From Desulfitobacterium chlororespirans DSM 11544 (GTDB taxonomy: Bacteria; Bacillota; Desulfitobacteriia; Desulfitobacteriales; Desulfitobacteriaceae), in NCBI RefSeq assembly GCF_900143285.1, contig NZ_FRDN01000003.1, positions 310,001 to 374,000 on the forward strand: a stretch of DNA of 64,000 bases, read 5' to 3'. The notes below the pieces were generated by a model. That model was given only the letters and a program-made list of their open reading frames with translations, did not search any database and had not been told where the DNA came from. Positions 18,006 to 27,370 of this stretch are shown here, in pieces; within the stretch, counting starts at the first letter, position 1, and every line of letters begins with the position of its first letter. A program made the translations under genes and the position numbers.

Positions 18006-18318
18006 ATTATCACGCCGGTTCCTTCATTTTTTCGCTAATGCCCTGTCAACCCTTAAAATGACACTATAATGGCGGGCAAATTTATAGCAAGATAAGGCGG
18101 GGGATTGAGGAATTAGGTGTTACAGAATACTATTGTTTCCCGTTGCAGGATAAGTATGTCCTCTTCAGGAAGGTATGGCCCGGCATGCATTCAGGCTGAT
18201 TCTTTTCTTGACACTTCACATCATTTTGATAAGCTTTAATTATTCCGAGCCAGGATGCTGCTTTCAGCCCGTGTAAACCATATTCAATTATGCTAAATTC
18301 TAAACCAGGGGGGCTTTT
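18006..18318 (+). other. Intergenic region before the diguanylate cyclase
   Basis: 313 bp between divergent genes. TTGACA at 18208-18213 is the only good promoter element, and no matching -10 box stands at the right distance. AGGGGGG just before the start codon at 18319 is the ribosome binding site. No RNA structure or repeat is evident. Confidence 0.4.
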
Positions 18319-19161
18319 ATGAATTACAATTCCATTCCAACTGAGATTATCGATACTATCCTTGCGGAATTAAAAATCGGTTTAACTCTTGTCAACAATA
18401 CGGGAAAAATTATTTATTTCAATCAGTTGGCCGGTGAATTGCTTGGCTGGGATGATAAGCTCCCCGAAAACACTATTCTCTCCTGTCACAAAAAAGAAAA
18501 TCAGCCCAAAGTGATTGAGAAGCTCAATCAGCCTGCCACTATGGAATGGCACAAAGTGATTAAAACCCAAAACAGGTTTATTGAGAACGCCTATTCCCCG
18601 ATTAACATACCGGATAAATTTATGGGGGCAATGATTCTTACCAAGGATGTGACGGCAAGAGAAGAAAGTTTAGAAAAGTTAAAGAAAAATGCCGAAACGG
18701 ATGCCCTGACAGGGCTGTATAACCGCAATCTCTTTCATACGGTTATTCAGAGCTATATCACCGAGTCCAAGCCCTACGGGCTGATTATGCTTGACATTAG
18801 CGGTTTGAAGTACATCAATGACCATTTTGGCCATGAAGAAGGAGATCGAATCCTCCCTGAAGCTGCTGAGGCCATCCGCAGCAGCTTCAGGGATACTGAT
18901 TTCGCCTTCCGCTTTGGCGGCGATGAGTTTTTGATTCTTACTTCTTATAAAGAAGCTGTTCTGAAAACCATCGCCAACAGAATAAGGAGCAAAAATAAGA
19001 TTCCAACCAAGAACACTCCCGCGGTATTAAACTTAAGCTTAGGTTATGCCACTTCTTTGGAAGAAACGAATATGGAAGCGGTTTTGTCCTCAGCCGACCA
19101 ACGAATGTACCGGGACAAGCAGCTGTTTTATCTGGGTGACGGGAAATACTTTAAACAATAA
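18319..19161 (+). CDS. PAS-GGDEF diguanylate cyclase
   Basis: 280 residues, soluble. Residues about 8-120 are a PAS sensor (LAELKIGLTLVNNTGKIIYF). Residues about 130-280 are a GGDEF domain with an intact FRFGGDEF active site and an RDTD inhibitory site exactly five residues before GGDEF, so it should make cyclic di-GMP and be feedback-inhibited. No membrane segment, so it senses a cytoplasmic signal. Monocistronic, with a terminator 73 bp downstream. Confidence 0.9.
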   Translation: MNYNSIPTEIIDTILAELKIGLTLVNNTGKIIYFNQLAGELLGWDDKLPENTILSCHKKENQPKVIEKLNQPATMEWHKVIKTQNRFIENAYSPINIPDKFMGAMILTKDVTAREESLEKLKKNAETDALTGLYNRNLFHTVIQSYITESKPYGLIMLDISGLKYINDHFGHEEGDRILPEAAEAIRSSFRDTDFAFRFGGDEFLILTSYKEAVLKTIANRIRSKNKIPTKNTPAVLNLSLGYATSLEETNMEAVLSSADQRMYRDKQLFYLGDGKYFKQ

Positions 19162-19233
19162 TCAGCAGGAGCCGTTGTGTTCAGTTCATCCCCGAGGGTG
19201 GACACAGGCTTTCTTATCGTGAAGGAATAAAAA

Positions 19234-19268
19234 ATCAACATACCCCTTGGGGGTATGTTGATTTTTTT
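19234..19268 (+). terminator. Terminator of the diguanylate cyclase gene
   Basis: ATCAACATACCCC and its complement form a stem with a very short loop, followed by TTTTTT. Confidence 0.85.
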
Positions 19269-19370
19269 CAACTAACTCTTTATAATAGTTTTATCAGGAT
19301 AAACATCCAAAAAATCCAAGGGTAAAATACAGATGACCTGAACAAAATACGAATAAGGAGAGTGATTACA

Positions 19371-19667
19371 ATGCAAATTTCTGAAAAAGCAGCCGAAAAG
19401 CTAAAAGAAATCATTGCCACTCAGGATAATCCCGACAGCACTCTGCTGAGAGTTGCTTTCGGGGGTTTTGGCTGAGGAGGTCCGCAATTAAGTTTAACTC
19501 TGGATGAGTTAACTCACGAAGACGATATCTCCGTCGAATCCCAGGGAATTACCGTTGTCTATGGTGCCAATTTAGAACAGTATGTTTCCGAGTCAGTCAT
19601 CGACTATTCGGATAGTTCTTTTAACCGGGGCTTTTCGATTAAATCAGCAGGACTGTCTTCCTGTTAG
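19371..19667 (+). CDS. HesB/IscA-like selenoprotein with in-frame UGA (Sec35)
   Basis: 98 residues when UGA at 19473-19475 is read as selenocysteine: MQISEKAAEKLKEII..., then LLRVAFGGFG-Sec-GGPQLSLTL and a C-terminal ...SAGLSSC. The head matches the HesB/IscA pattern, and the GFG-Sec-GGP motif is that of the known HesB-like selenoprotein family of anaerobes. The start has GGAG 9-10 bases upstream. The frame continues intact for 63 codons after UGA and ends at TAG. A SECIS-like hairpin lies just after the UGA. The family role is thought to be iron-sulfur or redox related; the exact function is unknown. Confidence 0.85.
19476..19516 (+). promoter_or_regulatory. Bacterial SECIS element
   Basis: Starting 15 bases after the UGA, AGTTTAACTC (19491-19500) pairs with GAGTTAACT (19506-19514) to give nine base pairs with one bulged U at 19493 and the apical loop UGGAU. 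A bulged U in the upper stem and a G near the start of a small loop are the features recognised by SelB in the E. coli fdhF element. Confidence 0.7.
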
Positions 19668-19732
19668 TCAAGTTAGCCCAGGTCCGCTAAGAGAAGGAGC
19701 ACATCATCACAACTGCAGGATCAGGATGCTGG

Positions 19733-19768
19733 AGGTTTAAGTATATTTATACTGAAACCTCTGTTTTT
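19733..19768 (+). terminator. Terminator of the selenoprotein gene
   Basis: AGGTTTAAGTATA pairs with TATACTGAAACCT (one mismatch), then CTGTTTTTT. It lies about 65 bp past the stop codon. Confidence 0.8.
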
Positions 19769-19788
19769 TATGCCGCTCAGGGTTAGAC

Positions 19789-20145
19789 CTATTGCTCAAT
19801 CACAGCTACAGGCTCAAAATCCGCAAGCTTGCAGACCTCTTTAAAATAGATCAACAGGATAAACATATCCCGCGGCTCCTCGAACTCGTCCACATGCTCG
19901 AGTTTGATTTGTTTCCCGGCAAAGAAGGTCTTAAGATCCAGGTCCTTGTTCTCTTCCTGCCCAATCAGGAGATTGTATTCGTCAACCAGCTTCTGCAGTT
20001 TGACTTGGTTTTCATCATTGACCTCAACTTCCGGAAAACGATAATTCTTAGAGTTATCCCCAAAGCAAATCATCTCCTTGAGGGTTGATTCCGTTTCCGC
20101 CGCAGCCTCTTCTTCAGGTCTTAACATAATATATCTCTTTGCCAT
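19789..20145 (-). CDS. Hypothetical acidic protein
   Basis: 118 residues, rich in Glu, Lys and Leu, with no transmembrane segment and no recognised family. Charged helical stretches dominate (VNDENQVKLQKLVDEYNLL; LDLKTFFAGKQIKLEHVDEF). I chose the ATG at 20145 behind AAAGGA; upstream in-frame ATGs (20172, 20505) would run into the divergent sigma factor gene or lack a binding site. It is divergent from the ECF sigma gene but probably unrelated. Confidence 0.55.
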   Translation of the reverse strand: MAKRYIMLRPEEEAAAETESTLKEMICFGDNSKNYRFPEVEVNDENQVKLQKLVDEYNLLIGQEENKDLDLKTFFAGKQIKLEHVDEFEEPRDMFILLIYFKEVCKLADFEPVAVIEQ

Positions 20146-20328
20146 CCTTCTATCCTTTCCGGAATTCTCCATGTTCTGGACTATCTTTTCGATATCCGAG
20201 CTGAATTCATATACTATAAATTCGCGGCCATCCGGCAGTCCCCTTCTTAAGTTTAATTGATTTTTGGCCAAGGGGTTTGCAGCCTTTTTCCCGTCTAAAG
20301 CGTATATAAGGTGAAAGAGGTGAAGGAC

Positions 20329-20820
20329 ATGGCCTATAAGTCTGCCCGGCCGGAAGACTTTGAGGTGTTCGTAACGACACATGAAAACAGACTTTACCGC
20401 ACGGCGCTGGCGATTACGGGGAATATCCCCGATGCCGAGGACATTGTGCAGGAAGTGTTTCTGCGGGCTTATGAAAAGGCTCTCCAATTTGAATCGGCGG
20501 AGCATGCAAAGGCATGGCTGATCCGGGTCACCGTAAACTTAGGCAAAAGCCGTCTGCGCTCACCCTGGCACAGGCGAAGGGAGCCTTTTCTCGACTCGTA
20601 TCCTGCTTCAGAACCAAAGCAATATGAATTGCTGGAGCAAATCATGGCCTTACCTTCCAAATACCGTACGGTCATCCATTTGTTCTATTATGAGGATTAT
20701 TCCATTAAGGATATTTCCGAGCTGACCGGGCAAAAGGAAGCAACTGTGAGAAGCCTTCTGACCCGTGCCCGTCAGAAGCTCAAGCTTTCTATAAAGGAGG
20801 AGGATTATGAAAGCTTATAA
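20329..20820 (+). CDS. ECF-type RNA polymerase sigma factor
   Basis: 163 residues. Region 2 (LYRTALAITGNIPDAEDIVQ, EVFLRAYEKA) and region 4 (LPSKYRTVIHLFYYEDYSIK, DISELTGQKEATVRSLLTRA) are both clear; there is no region 3, as in ECF sigmas. The start follows GAGGTGAAGG. It overlaps the membrane-anchored gene behind it by 14 bp, the standard sigma/anti-sigma pair. The inducing signal is unknown. Confidence 0.9.
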   Translation: MAYKSARPEDFEVFVTTHENRLYRTALAITGNIPDAEDIVQEVFLRAYEKALQFESAEHAKAWLIRVTVNLGKSRLRSPWHRRREPFLDSYPASEPKQYELLEQIMALPSKYRTVIHLFYYEDYSIKDISELTGQKEATVRSLLTRARQKLKLSIKEEDYESL

Positions 20821-22120
20821 GGACTATATGAATAACATAGATGTTTCGGACGCCTTGCACCAAAAGCTTATGTCCTGCACAGGCACAGGCACGGGCAAGG
20901 CCCGGACCCAACACCGGGCACCCCTGCTCCGGCGTTATACGGCAGCCTTTGCTTGTCTGGCTCTGGCCCTGCTCGGTGTTTTTATGCTGCCCCGCTTTAT
21001 GGAGCATCCCCTGGCGCTGATGCCAGGTAATCCGGGGATTTCCCAGCCTGATGATGCCTTAAGCCAATACCCTTTGATTTTCAATAAAGCCCATGACCTC
21101 CTTGCAACATCCGATATGGCAATTCCCGGTCATTTTTGGCAGGAGCTGACCACCGACGAGCTTCATGCTGTTTTCCCAGGTCTGGCAGACATGCGGAGGA
21201 TCACGGCTACCGCAAATTTCTCAAGTGACCAAAATGTGGCCTCTTTATTCAATATCGACGCCCATGTGCTGTCCCCATCCGGACTGGAGACCTATCTCCA
21301 GCTTGCTCCCGGCCAGGTGCAGCTGGACTATGTCTTTGATGTGGAGACCAAAACTTCGGATCTGCTTGGCACAGAGGTTACCGCAGGCTATTTTGAGACC
21401 CGGCCCAACAGCCGGGGGCTGAGGAACATCATCTACTTTGCCGCTTTCCAGCTGGCAGACCTGGCCTACTATGTGGAGCTGGGCGGCCCGGAAGCTGAAA
21501 AGGAAGCTCTTCAGGCTGAAATCTCAGAGCTGGTTGGCCGTCTGATTGAGGGCGGAAGGGCCGATCTTACCGTATTTCATCCCGTCATACCTGAGCTGCG
21601 GGAGGAGCGGCTCACTCTCGGGGAAGCCCGGGCCGATGCCGATTTCGGTGCTTATCTGCCGGCAGACCTCCCTGAAGGATTTGCTTTTGAGGACGCTCTG
21701 CGCTCTATCAAGCAGAATGAGGATGCTCTGTTTGTTAACTGGGCAAAGGGCATGGGCTATATCAATTGGCGGGTTTCCCTGCTGGAGGATAAGGACCAAG
21801 GGCGGATCACCTCGATTGCCCATAAAGAGAATTACGACCTATCCCTCTATCCCATTCCCCGGGCTGATTCAGTCCCTGGAGAATTGCAGGACATCGTGGA
21901 TAATCCCATCTTCCTCATGGATGAACTGACACTGGATGCGGTACGGGCCAGGACTTATGAGATTGCCGATGCCGGGGATGAGCCGGGTCAGCGGATGAGC
22001 TTCAGCGTATTATATGGAGATGTCCTGGTGGAAATCGGTGTTAAAGGTGCTGCTCCGGAAGGGATATTCGAGATTCTGCAGGGGATTAAGCAAGAGATTA
22101 AGCAAGGTATTAAGCAATAA
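20807..22120 (+). CDS. Putative anti-sigma factor, single-pass membrane protein
   Basis: 437 residues. A short cytoplasmic part (1-42) precedes one transmembrane helix (about 44-62, YTAAFACLALALLGVFML) and a large extracytoplasmic domain of about 370 residues with no recognised fold. Position behind an ECF sigma gene with a 14 bp overlap and a strong AAAGGAGG site is the main evidence for anti-sigma function. The extracellular part is probably the sensor. No zinc-binding anti-sigma motif is seen in the cytoplasmic part. Confidence 0.65.
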   Translation: MKAYKDYMNNIDVSDALHQKLMSCTGTGTGKARTQHRAPLLRRYTAAFACLALALLGVFMLPRFMEHPLALMPGNPGISQPDDALSQYPLIFNKAHDLLATSDMAIPGHFWQELTTDELHAVFPGLADMRRITATANFSSDQNVASLFNIDAHVLSPSGLETYLQLAPGQVQLDYVFDVETKTSDLLGTEVTAGYFETRPNSRGLRNIIYFAAFQLADLAYYVELGGPEAEKEALQAEISELVGRLIEGGRADLTVFHPVIPELREERLTLGEARADADFGAYLPADLPEGFAFEDALRSIKQNEDALFVNWAKGMGYINWRVSLLEDKDQGRITSIAHKENYDLSLYPIPRADSVPGELQDIVDNPIFLMDELTLDAVRARTYEIADAGDEPGQRMSFSVLYGDVLVEIGVKGAAPEGIFEILQGIKQEIKQGIKQ

Positions 22121-22471
22121 AATCTTTTTCGGCATGGTTTGCCAATAAAAGAACCGTAAAAGGGATTGACAGATCATAAACCCTCTAATATTATTAATAA
22201 TGAAAAGGAGTGACATTACCTTGGACGATCCTGACTCTGAATCGGAGCCGCCTGATCCTCGATGCGATAAATTAGGCCTGCTTAGTAAACAGGTCTATGC
22301 AAGGATATTACACAATGATATGGGCAATTTTACATTGTCCTTATTGTTGTGTATTTTTTTACGGCTATAACAAAAGGTGTCAGTCCAATAAAGCGTTTCT
22401 GCCACTAACGCATCCCTTGGCAGCAGCATAACTGTTATCAAGATAAAGCAGAATTTTGGGAGGGTATTATT
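22121..22471 (+). other. Intergenic region with a weak small reading frame
   Basis: 351 bp. A TTG-started frame (22221-22370, 49 residues, MDDPDSESEPPDP... ending in a hydrophobic stretch) has AAGGAG 10 bases upstream but no homology I recognise. Its end overlaps a hairpin-like stretch (TACACAAT ... TTGTTGTGTA) followed by seven T residues near 22350, which may instead be a terminator for the anti-sigma gene. I do not call a gene here. Confidence 0.35.
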
Positions 22472-23812
22472 TTGTCGGACAGTCCTTTACTTTGGTTATT
22501 TTTACTTCAACTTATTTTTATCTTTTTTAATGCGATTTTTGCCTGTGCGGAAATTGCCGTAATTACCATGAACGATAACAAACTGGCCAAACTATCCGCT
22601 GCCGGTGACAAGCGGGCCTTGCGCCTCACCAAGCTGACTGAACAGCCCGCAGGTTTTCTGGCCACGATTCAGGTGGGTATTACTTTGGTCAATCTTCTGA
22701 GCAGTGCCGTGGCTACGGAAAACTTTTCCGACCGCCTGGTGGCCTGGTTTGCCGGGATGGGCTTTAATATTCCTACAGCCGTGATCAGCATCCTGTCTGT
22801 GGCTATCATTACAGTTTTGCTCACCTATTTCACCGTACTCCTGGGCGAACTGATTCCCAAACGCCTGGCTATGAAAAAAGCTGAACAGATTGCCCTGGGC
22901 ATGTCCGGGCTTATTTATACGGTTTCAAGAATATTTACCCCTGCGGTGTGGCTTTTCACGGTATCCACCAACGGTTTATTGCGGCTCTTCGGGGTCGATC
23001 CCAACAGCGAGGATGAAGAAAACGCGGAAGAAGAAATCCGTATGATCCTGGATGCCGGCAAGCAAAAAGGAACCATTCAGCCTGACGAGCAGAATATGAT
23101 TCAGAACATTTTTGAATTTGACGATATTTCCGCCGGGGAGCTTATGACCCATCGGACGGAAGTTGCTCTCCTGTGGCTTGATGAAACCAATGAACAATGG
23201 CAGCAAACCATCAATGAAAGCAGGCATTCCATCTACCCTATCTGCTCGGATAGCCCTGACAACATCCTGGGCGTTTTGTATGCCAAAGATTACTTCAGAC
23301 TGAAAAACAAAGCCCGTGAGGAAGTGATGAAAAACGCCGTACAGTCGGCTTATTTCGTCCCGGAATCCGTACGGGCGGATGTTCTTTTCCGCAATATGAA
23401 AAAATCCCGGAACCACTTTGCGGTGGTGGTGGATGAATACGGCGGCATGAGCGGCATCATCACCATGAATGATTTGCTCGAACACCTGGTAGGTGACCTG
23501 GATGATGACATTTCCATGCCTGCGGAGTCTCCGCTGATTGAGCGTATTGATTCCAAAACCTGGCGCATTCAGGGCTCTGCACCACTGGACGAAGTGACAA
23601 AGCAGCTGGGTGTATTGCTTCCTGATGAAGATTACGACACCTTTGTGGGCATGGTCTTCGGGCTATTGGGCTCCATCCCCGGAGACGGCAGCACCCCGGA
23701 GCTTGAGGAATACGGGCTGGCCATCAAGATTATAAAAGTCAAAGACCGCCGGCTGGAAAGCGCGTTGGTCTGCTTGTCAGGGGCCGAATCTCCAGACACG
23801 GCCGGCGGGTGA
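22472..23812 (+). CDS. CNNM/CBS-domain membrane protein (HlyC/CorC family)
   Basis: 446 residues. A DUF21/CNNM membrane domain (about 1-190, three to four helices) is followed by a CBS pair (about 205-325) and a C-terminal CorC_HlyC domain (about 345-430, VVVDEYGGMSGIITMNDLLE at the junction). The family is linked to magnesium and divalent-cation efflux; the older name hemolysin is misleading. The start is TTG at 22472 with GGGAGG 8 bases upstream. Confidence 0.9.
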   Translation: MSDSPLLWLFLLQLIFIFFNAIFACAEIAVITMNDNKLAKLSAAGDKRALRLTKLTEQPAGFLATIQVGITLVNLLSSAVATENFSDRLVAWFAGMGFNIPTAVISILSVAIITVLLTYFTVLLGELIPKRLAMKKAEQIALGMSGLIYTVSRIFTPAVWLFTVSTNGLLRLFGVDPNSEDEENAEEEIRMILDAGKQKGTIQPDEQNMIQNIFEFDDISAGELMTHRTEVALLWLDETNEQWQQTINESRHSIYPICSDSPDNILGVLYAKDYFRLKNKAREEVMKNAVQSAYFVPESVRADVLFRNMKKSRNHFAVVVDEYGGMSGIITMNDLLEHLVGDLDDDISMPAESPLIERIDSKTWRIQGSAPLDEVTKQLGVLLPDEDYDTFVGMVFGLLGSIPGDGSTPELEEYGLAIKIIKVKDRRLESALVCLSGAESPDTAGG

Positions 23813-23895
23813 TAATCTATGCCGGATACCGGCAGGGATGAGAATTTAAATCATTGACCTATTGGAAACCCGCCGATAGGGTCCGGGAGTGAGCA

Positions 23896-24777
23896 TTGGT
23901 GAAACAGTTTGTTGCTATAACCGGCAGGCTGAAATGGCTGGGGCTTTTAGGTTTATTGGGCTACCTGACTCCCTATGCCCACTTAAAACTTTTGAGCTTA
24001 TTTTGGTTATTATGCCTTGTGGAAATTGTCTGCGATTGGTCCGCCTTAGGCCAGGCCTTGCGACAGCTTATGGGAATACCAATAACCTATCTATCCTATA
24101 AAGGAAAACTGCCCTCCAAAACAAATTACCAACTTAAAAATTCCTATATCCTGCCCTTTAAGGGACAATGGACGGTTGTAAACGGCAGTACGGAAAAAGA
24201 GCTGTCCCATTCCTGGGAAATCCCCTCCCAGCGCTACGCCTACGATTTTTTGATCTTGGATGAGGCCGGGAAGTCCTATGAGGAGGATCAGCTATCCCCT
24301 CATAGCTACTATTGCTATGGCCGGGATATTATAGCGCCCTGCGACGGTATGATCATCGATATGAAAGACGGCTATGAAGACAGCCTGGTTGACGGAAAAG
24401 GCAGCGCCGATTGCCGTGCCAAAGATATTCGGGGAAATTATATCCTGATCCAGCATCCTAACCGTGAATACAGCCTGATCGCCCATATCAGAAAGAACAG
24501 CTTTACGGTGAAAGCAGGGGATGAAGTAAAGCAAGGACAGGTGCTGGCCCAAAGCGGCAATACCGGGAATACCTCTGAGCCGCATATTCATTTTCAATTG
24601 CAGGCAGGCAAAAGCTTTTACCTGGCGGCAGGGCTGCCGGTTGGATTTACCCACATCGGCTTTCAGAAGAAAAACAGCTATTCCTTGTTTGACTCCCGCC
24701 CAACACAAATAGGTGTGGATTCCGTTGAAAACCGCACCTATATAGGACGTGGCTGGGAAGTTGAAAACCTTTGCTGA
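23896..24777 (+). CDS. M23-family (LytM-type) peptidase with N-terminal membrane segments
   Basis: 293 residues. Two hydrophobic segments (about 10-25 and 30-50) are followed by a peptidoglycan endopeptidase-type domain. The closing metal motif HIH is clear (GNTSEPHIHFQL), preceded by SLIAHIRK, VKAGDEVKQGQVLAQSGNTG and GRDIIAPCDGMI. The first metal-site motif is atypical: YAYDF precedes the block and a Cys stands where the usual HxxxD histidine might be, so catalysis is not certain. Start TTG at 23896 or GTG at 23899 behind GGGAG; both are acceptable. Confidence 0.75.
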   Translation: MVKQFVAITGRLKWLGLLGLLGYLTPYAHLKLLSLFWLLCLVEIVCDWSALGQALRQLMGIPITYLSYKGKLPSKTNYQLKNSYILPFKGQWTVVNGSTEKELSHSWEIPSQRYAYDFLILDEAGKSYEEDQLSPHSYYCYGRDIIAPCDGMIIDMKDGYEDSLVDGKGSADCRAKDIRGNYILIQHPNREYSLIAHIRKNSFTVKAGDEVKQGQVLAQSGNTGNTSEPHIHFQLQAGKSFYLAAGLPVGFTHIGFQKKNSYSLFDSRPTQIGVDSVENRTYIGRGWEVENLC

Positions 24778-24801
24778 AAGAAGAGCCGGCGGGAATTCGA
24801 C

Positions 24802-26166
24802 TTACAAGGAAAGCAAAAACTGCTCCAGCTGTTGGATATTGCAGCAGGACCAGGCTCTGGTGCAATTCTCTTCGTATTTTTTCATCAGACAGTCGGCGGC
24901 GCCCCAGAGATTCCGGCTCAAGGGATTGAGCCAGTAGAGGGCGGCCGCCGACTCCTTGATCTGGGCCAGAGCCTCATACCCTTCCGGCTTATAGCCATTG
25001 TTCTTGCCGTCTCCCAGGATGATCACCGTGGTTTTTCTGCTGAGCTGGCTTAAATGCTCCGCGGCAAACTGCTGCAGGACCTTGCCGTAATGGGAATAGC
25101 CGGTGAGGTTGAACCCCTTGAGCCTTTTCATGCTGTGGAGGGCATCGCTCCAATCCTGCCCCTGAAAATGTTCCGTGGCCTCCAGCAGCGCATCCACAAA
25201 CAAAAAAGTGCGGATATGGTCATAACGGCTCTGGGTAGCGTAAACAAACAGCAGCATAAAATAGCTGAAGGGGCTGACGGAGTTGGACATATCGCAGAGA
25301 AGCCAGAGATCAGGCTTGGCCGGTTTCCGACGCACCCGTACCGGTGCCAGGGGGATGCCGCCGGTTTGCAGGGCCCGCCGGACGGTCATGTTCAGGGCTA
25401 TCGTGCCCTTAGCCGCGACCCGGCGCCGCCGGCCCGGGCGGACGGCCAGGCGGCGGCCCAGCTTTTGGATCTCCTGGAACATAGGCTCAATCTGCCTCTC
25501 TTCTCCGGCCAGAAACTCAACGGTGCGAGGATTATGCTTTTTCAGCTCTTCCAGGAGAACCTGCCCGCTCATGTTTTGAATCATCTGCAGTTCGATCTGA
25601 TCCTGCAGCAGACGGTTCCATTCGCTGAGGGCCTCCTGGGCCTGGGCATACTCCTCTTCCCCCAGTTCTCCCCGCCGCTGGGATTCCGCCACCCGCCGCC
25701 GGACCTCTTCCCAGCCGCTGCGTTCACGGAAAAACTCCAGAGCCCGCTCTTCGTCTTCCCAATGGGGCTCCAGGGTGATGTTCAATCCTTGCAGCACGGC
25801 ATAAATCAAAGCGATGTTCTTCTTCAGCACCGCTTCGGCCAGCAGTTCCACCGGTGCTCCCCGGCCGCCGCTGCCCAGACCTTCTCCGGTGATCTCAGTG
25901 GCCTGGCGGTGGGAAAGCAGCTGGAGATGGTCGTTGCTGAGCTCCGGGTCAGGCCCATAGTAAAGCTCGGTCAGCCAGAAGGCAAATTCCGCTCCCCAGG
26001 AGGTTTTGATCATGGTGGTGTTCACCAGCTGGCAGAAGGTGTACTTGCCGAGGTTGGTTCCCAAGTGATTCAGCCCGTGCAGGCAGTCCTCAATCTCCTG
26101 AGTGCCCACCTGAACCCCCGCTCTCCGGAGCAGCCGGGTCATATCAAGCAGTAAATATTCCATCAA
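24802..26166 (-). CDS. CoxE-like VWA-domain protein
   Basis: 454 residues. The N-terminal half is helical and charged; the C-terminal half is a von Willebrand A domain with the MIDAS start DLWLLCDMSNSVSPFS (DxSxS as D-M-S-N-S) and a later TVIILGDGKNN. CoxE/MoxR pairs act as chaperone machines that insert metals or remodel enzymes, as in CO dehydrogenase maturation. The upstream MoxR gene overlaps by 23 bp but is frameshifted, so the pair may be non-functional here. The client is unknown. Confidence 0.8.
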   Translation of the reverse strand: MMEYLLLDMTRLLRRAGVQVGTQEIEDCLHGLNHLGTNLGKYTFCQLVNTTMIKTSWGAEFAFWLTELYYGPDPELSNDHLQLLSHRQATEITGEGLGSGGRGAPVELLAEAVLKKNIALIYAVLQGLNITLEPHWEDEERALEFFRERSGWEEVRRRVAESQRRGELGEEEYAQAQEALSEWNRLLQDQIELQMIQNMSGQVLLEELKKHNPRTVEFLAGEERQIEPMFQEIQKLGRRLAVRPGRRRRVAAKGTIALNMTVRRALQTGGIPLAPVRVRRKPAKPDLWLLCDMSNSVSPFSYFMLLFVYATQSRYDHIRTFLFVDALLEATEHFQGQDWSDALHSMKRLKGFNLTGYSHYGKVLQQFAAEHLSQLSRKTTVIILGDGKNNGYKPEGYEALAQIKESAAALYWLNPLSRNLWGAADCLMKKYEENCTRAWSCCNIQQLEQFLLSL

Positions 26167-27080
26167 ACCAGTCCTTCTGGTTTATTTTTTCCCTGATTTT
26201 TTCCTGGTCCTCCTTATATTTGAGCAGCAGGCCCAGGGTATTGAGGACCAGAGGAGCGGACAGCTCCCGTGCTCCCATTTGGTCAAGGATATTGACCCAG
26301 TCCAGCACCTCGCTGATGCTGGGATGCTTTTTCAGCCGTTCCAGTCTGATTTTGCGGATCAAAATGACTGCCTGGCGGCCCAGGGTTTCCTTCAGTTTCG
26401 GAAAATTCAGACGCAGGATTTCCAGCTCCCGCTGCTCACCGGGATAATCCAGATATAAATACAGACAGCGCCGCCGCAAGGCATGGCTCAGGTTGCGGGT
26501 ATTATTGCTGGTGAGCAGGACGGAGGGGATGCTGGCCGCGGTGATCGTGCCTGTCTCCGGAATGGAGATCTGCCAGTCGGAGAGGATCTCCAGGAGAAAA
26601 CTTTCAAATTCCTCGTCGCTTTTATCCACTTCGTCGATGAGCAGAACCGCCGGTTGGGGGCTGCGGATAGCTTTCAGCAAGGGTCTGCTCAATAGAAATT
26701 CTTCCGAATAGATGGTTTTGCTGTTAAGAGCCCAGGCATTGTCCTCCGGATTTTGTCGACCCGAGCCCTGAGGATATACCCCTTGAAAAGGTTTATCTTG
26801 AATGCCCTGTAGCCGGGTATTCTGAGATTGAATATAAAGCAGCTGCTTCTGGTAATTCCATTCATACAAAGCTTTGGCTTCGTCGATCCCTTCATAGCAT
26901 TGCAGGCGGATCAGGGGCCGCTGCCCATAACGGCTCCAGGCTTTGGCCAGTTCGGTTTTTCCGGCGCCGGCCGGACCGCGGCTTGTTCAGCAGCAAGGAA
27001 CACTGCAGGGCCATGAGGGTATTGTCATCGGCAATATACCCCTGCTCTTTGAGACCTTGCCGCAGCGCTTCAGAATCCAT
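26144..27080 (-). pseudogene. MoxR-type AAA+ ATPase, frameshifted at the Walker A motif
   Basis: The N-terminal part (27080 to about 26978) reads MDSEALRQGLKEQGY...LMALQCSLLLNKP. The remainder is in another frame and reads GPAGAGKTELAKAW, LLIDEVDKSDEEFESFLLE, then the sensor and C-terminal region, about 270 residues. Between NKP and GPAGAGKT the family has about four residues (PLLLEGP type); here one base remains, so about 11 bp are missing. Walker A (26954-26977) and Walker B are intact but out of frame with the start. The next ATG (26869) would give a protein without Walker A. It could also be a sequencing error. Confidence 0.8.
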
Positions 27081-27223
27081 GGTTTACCCTCCCCTTTTCT
27101 TGAGTTCGCACCTAACCCTTGTCTATTTTCTCCATCCAGGAAGACAACTCCTGTACACTCTCGTGAAAACCCTCATAAAAACCCAGGCAGATAAAATTTC
27201 CCGCCTGCAGCTGAAGGTTCCTA

Positions 27224-27262
27224 GTAAAAAGAGAGCTTGCCGCAAGCATGCTCCCTTTTTAC
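27224..27262. terminator. Hairpin terminator downstream of folD
   Basis: GTAAAAAG and GAGC pair with GCTC and CTTTTTAC around an inner TTGC/GCAA hairpin. It is located between folD (ending at 27371) and the MoxR gene, both on the minus strand. Confidence 0.65.
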
Positions 27263-27370
27263 AAACACGATTATTTTTTCTCCAACTAATCCATCCCCAT
27301 CCCTGAGGCGTTTCCTATATCCCTTCCGGGGATACCCCTGAGTATCCTCATATGTCACCCCGGATTAGGC

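Noticed and set aside
19371-19475. Pseudogene with a premature UGA
   Set aside because: The frame continues intact after UGA, a SECIS-like hairpin is present and the GFG-Sec-GGP context matches a known selenoprotein family.
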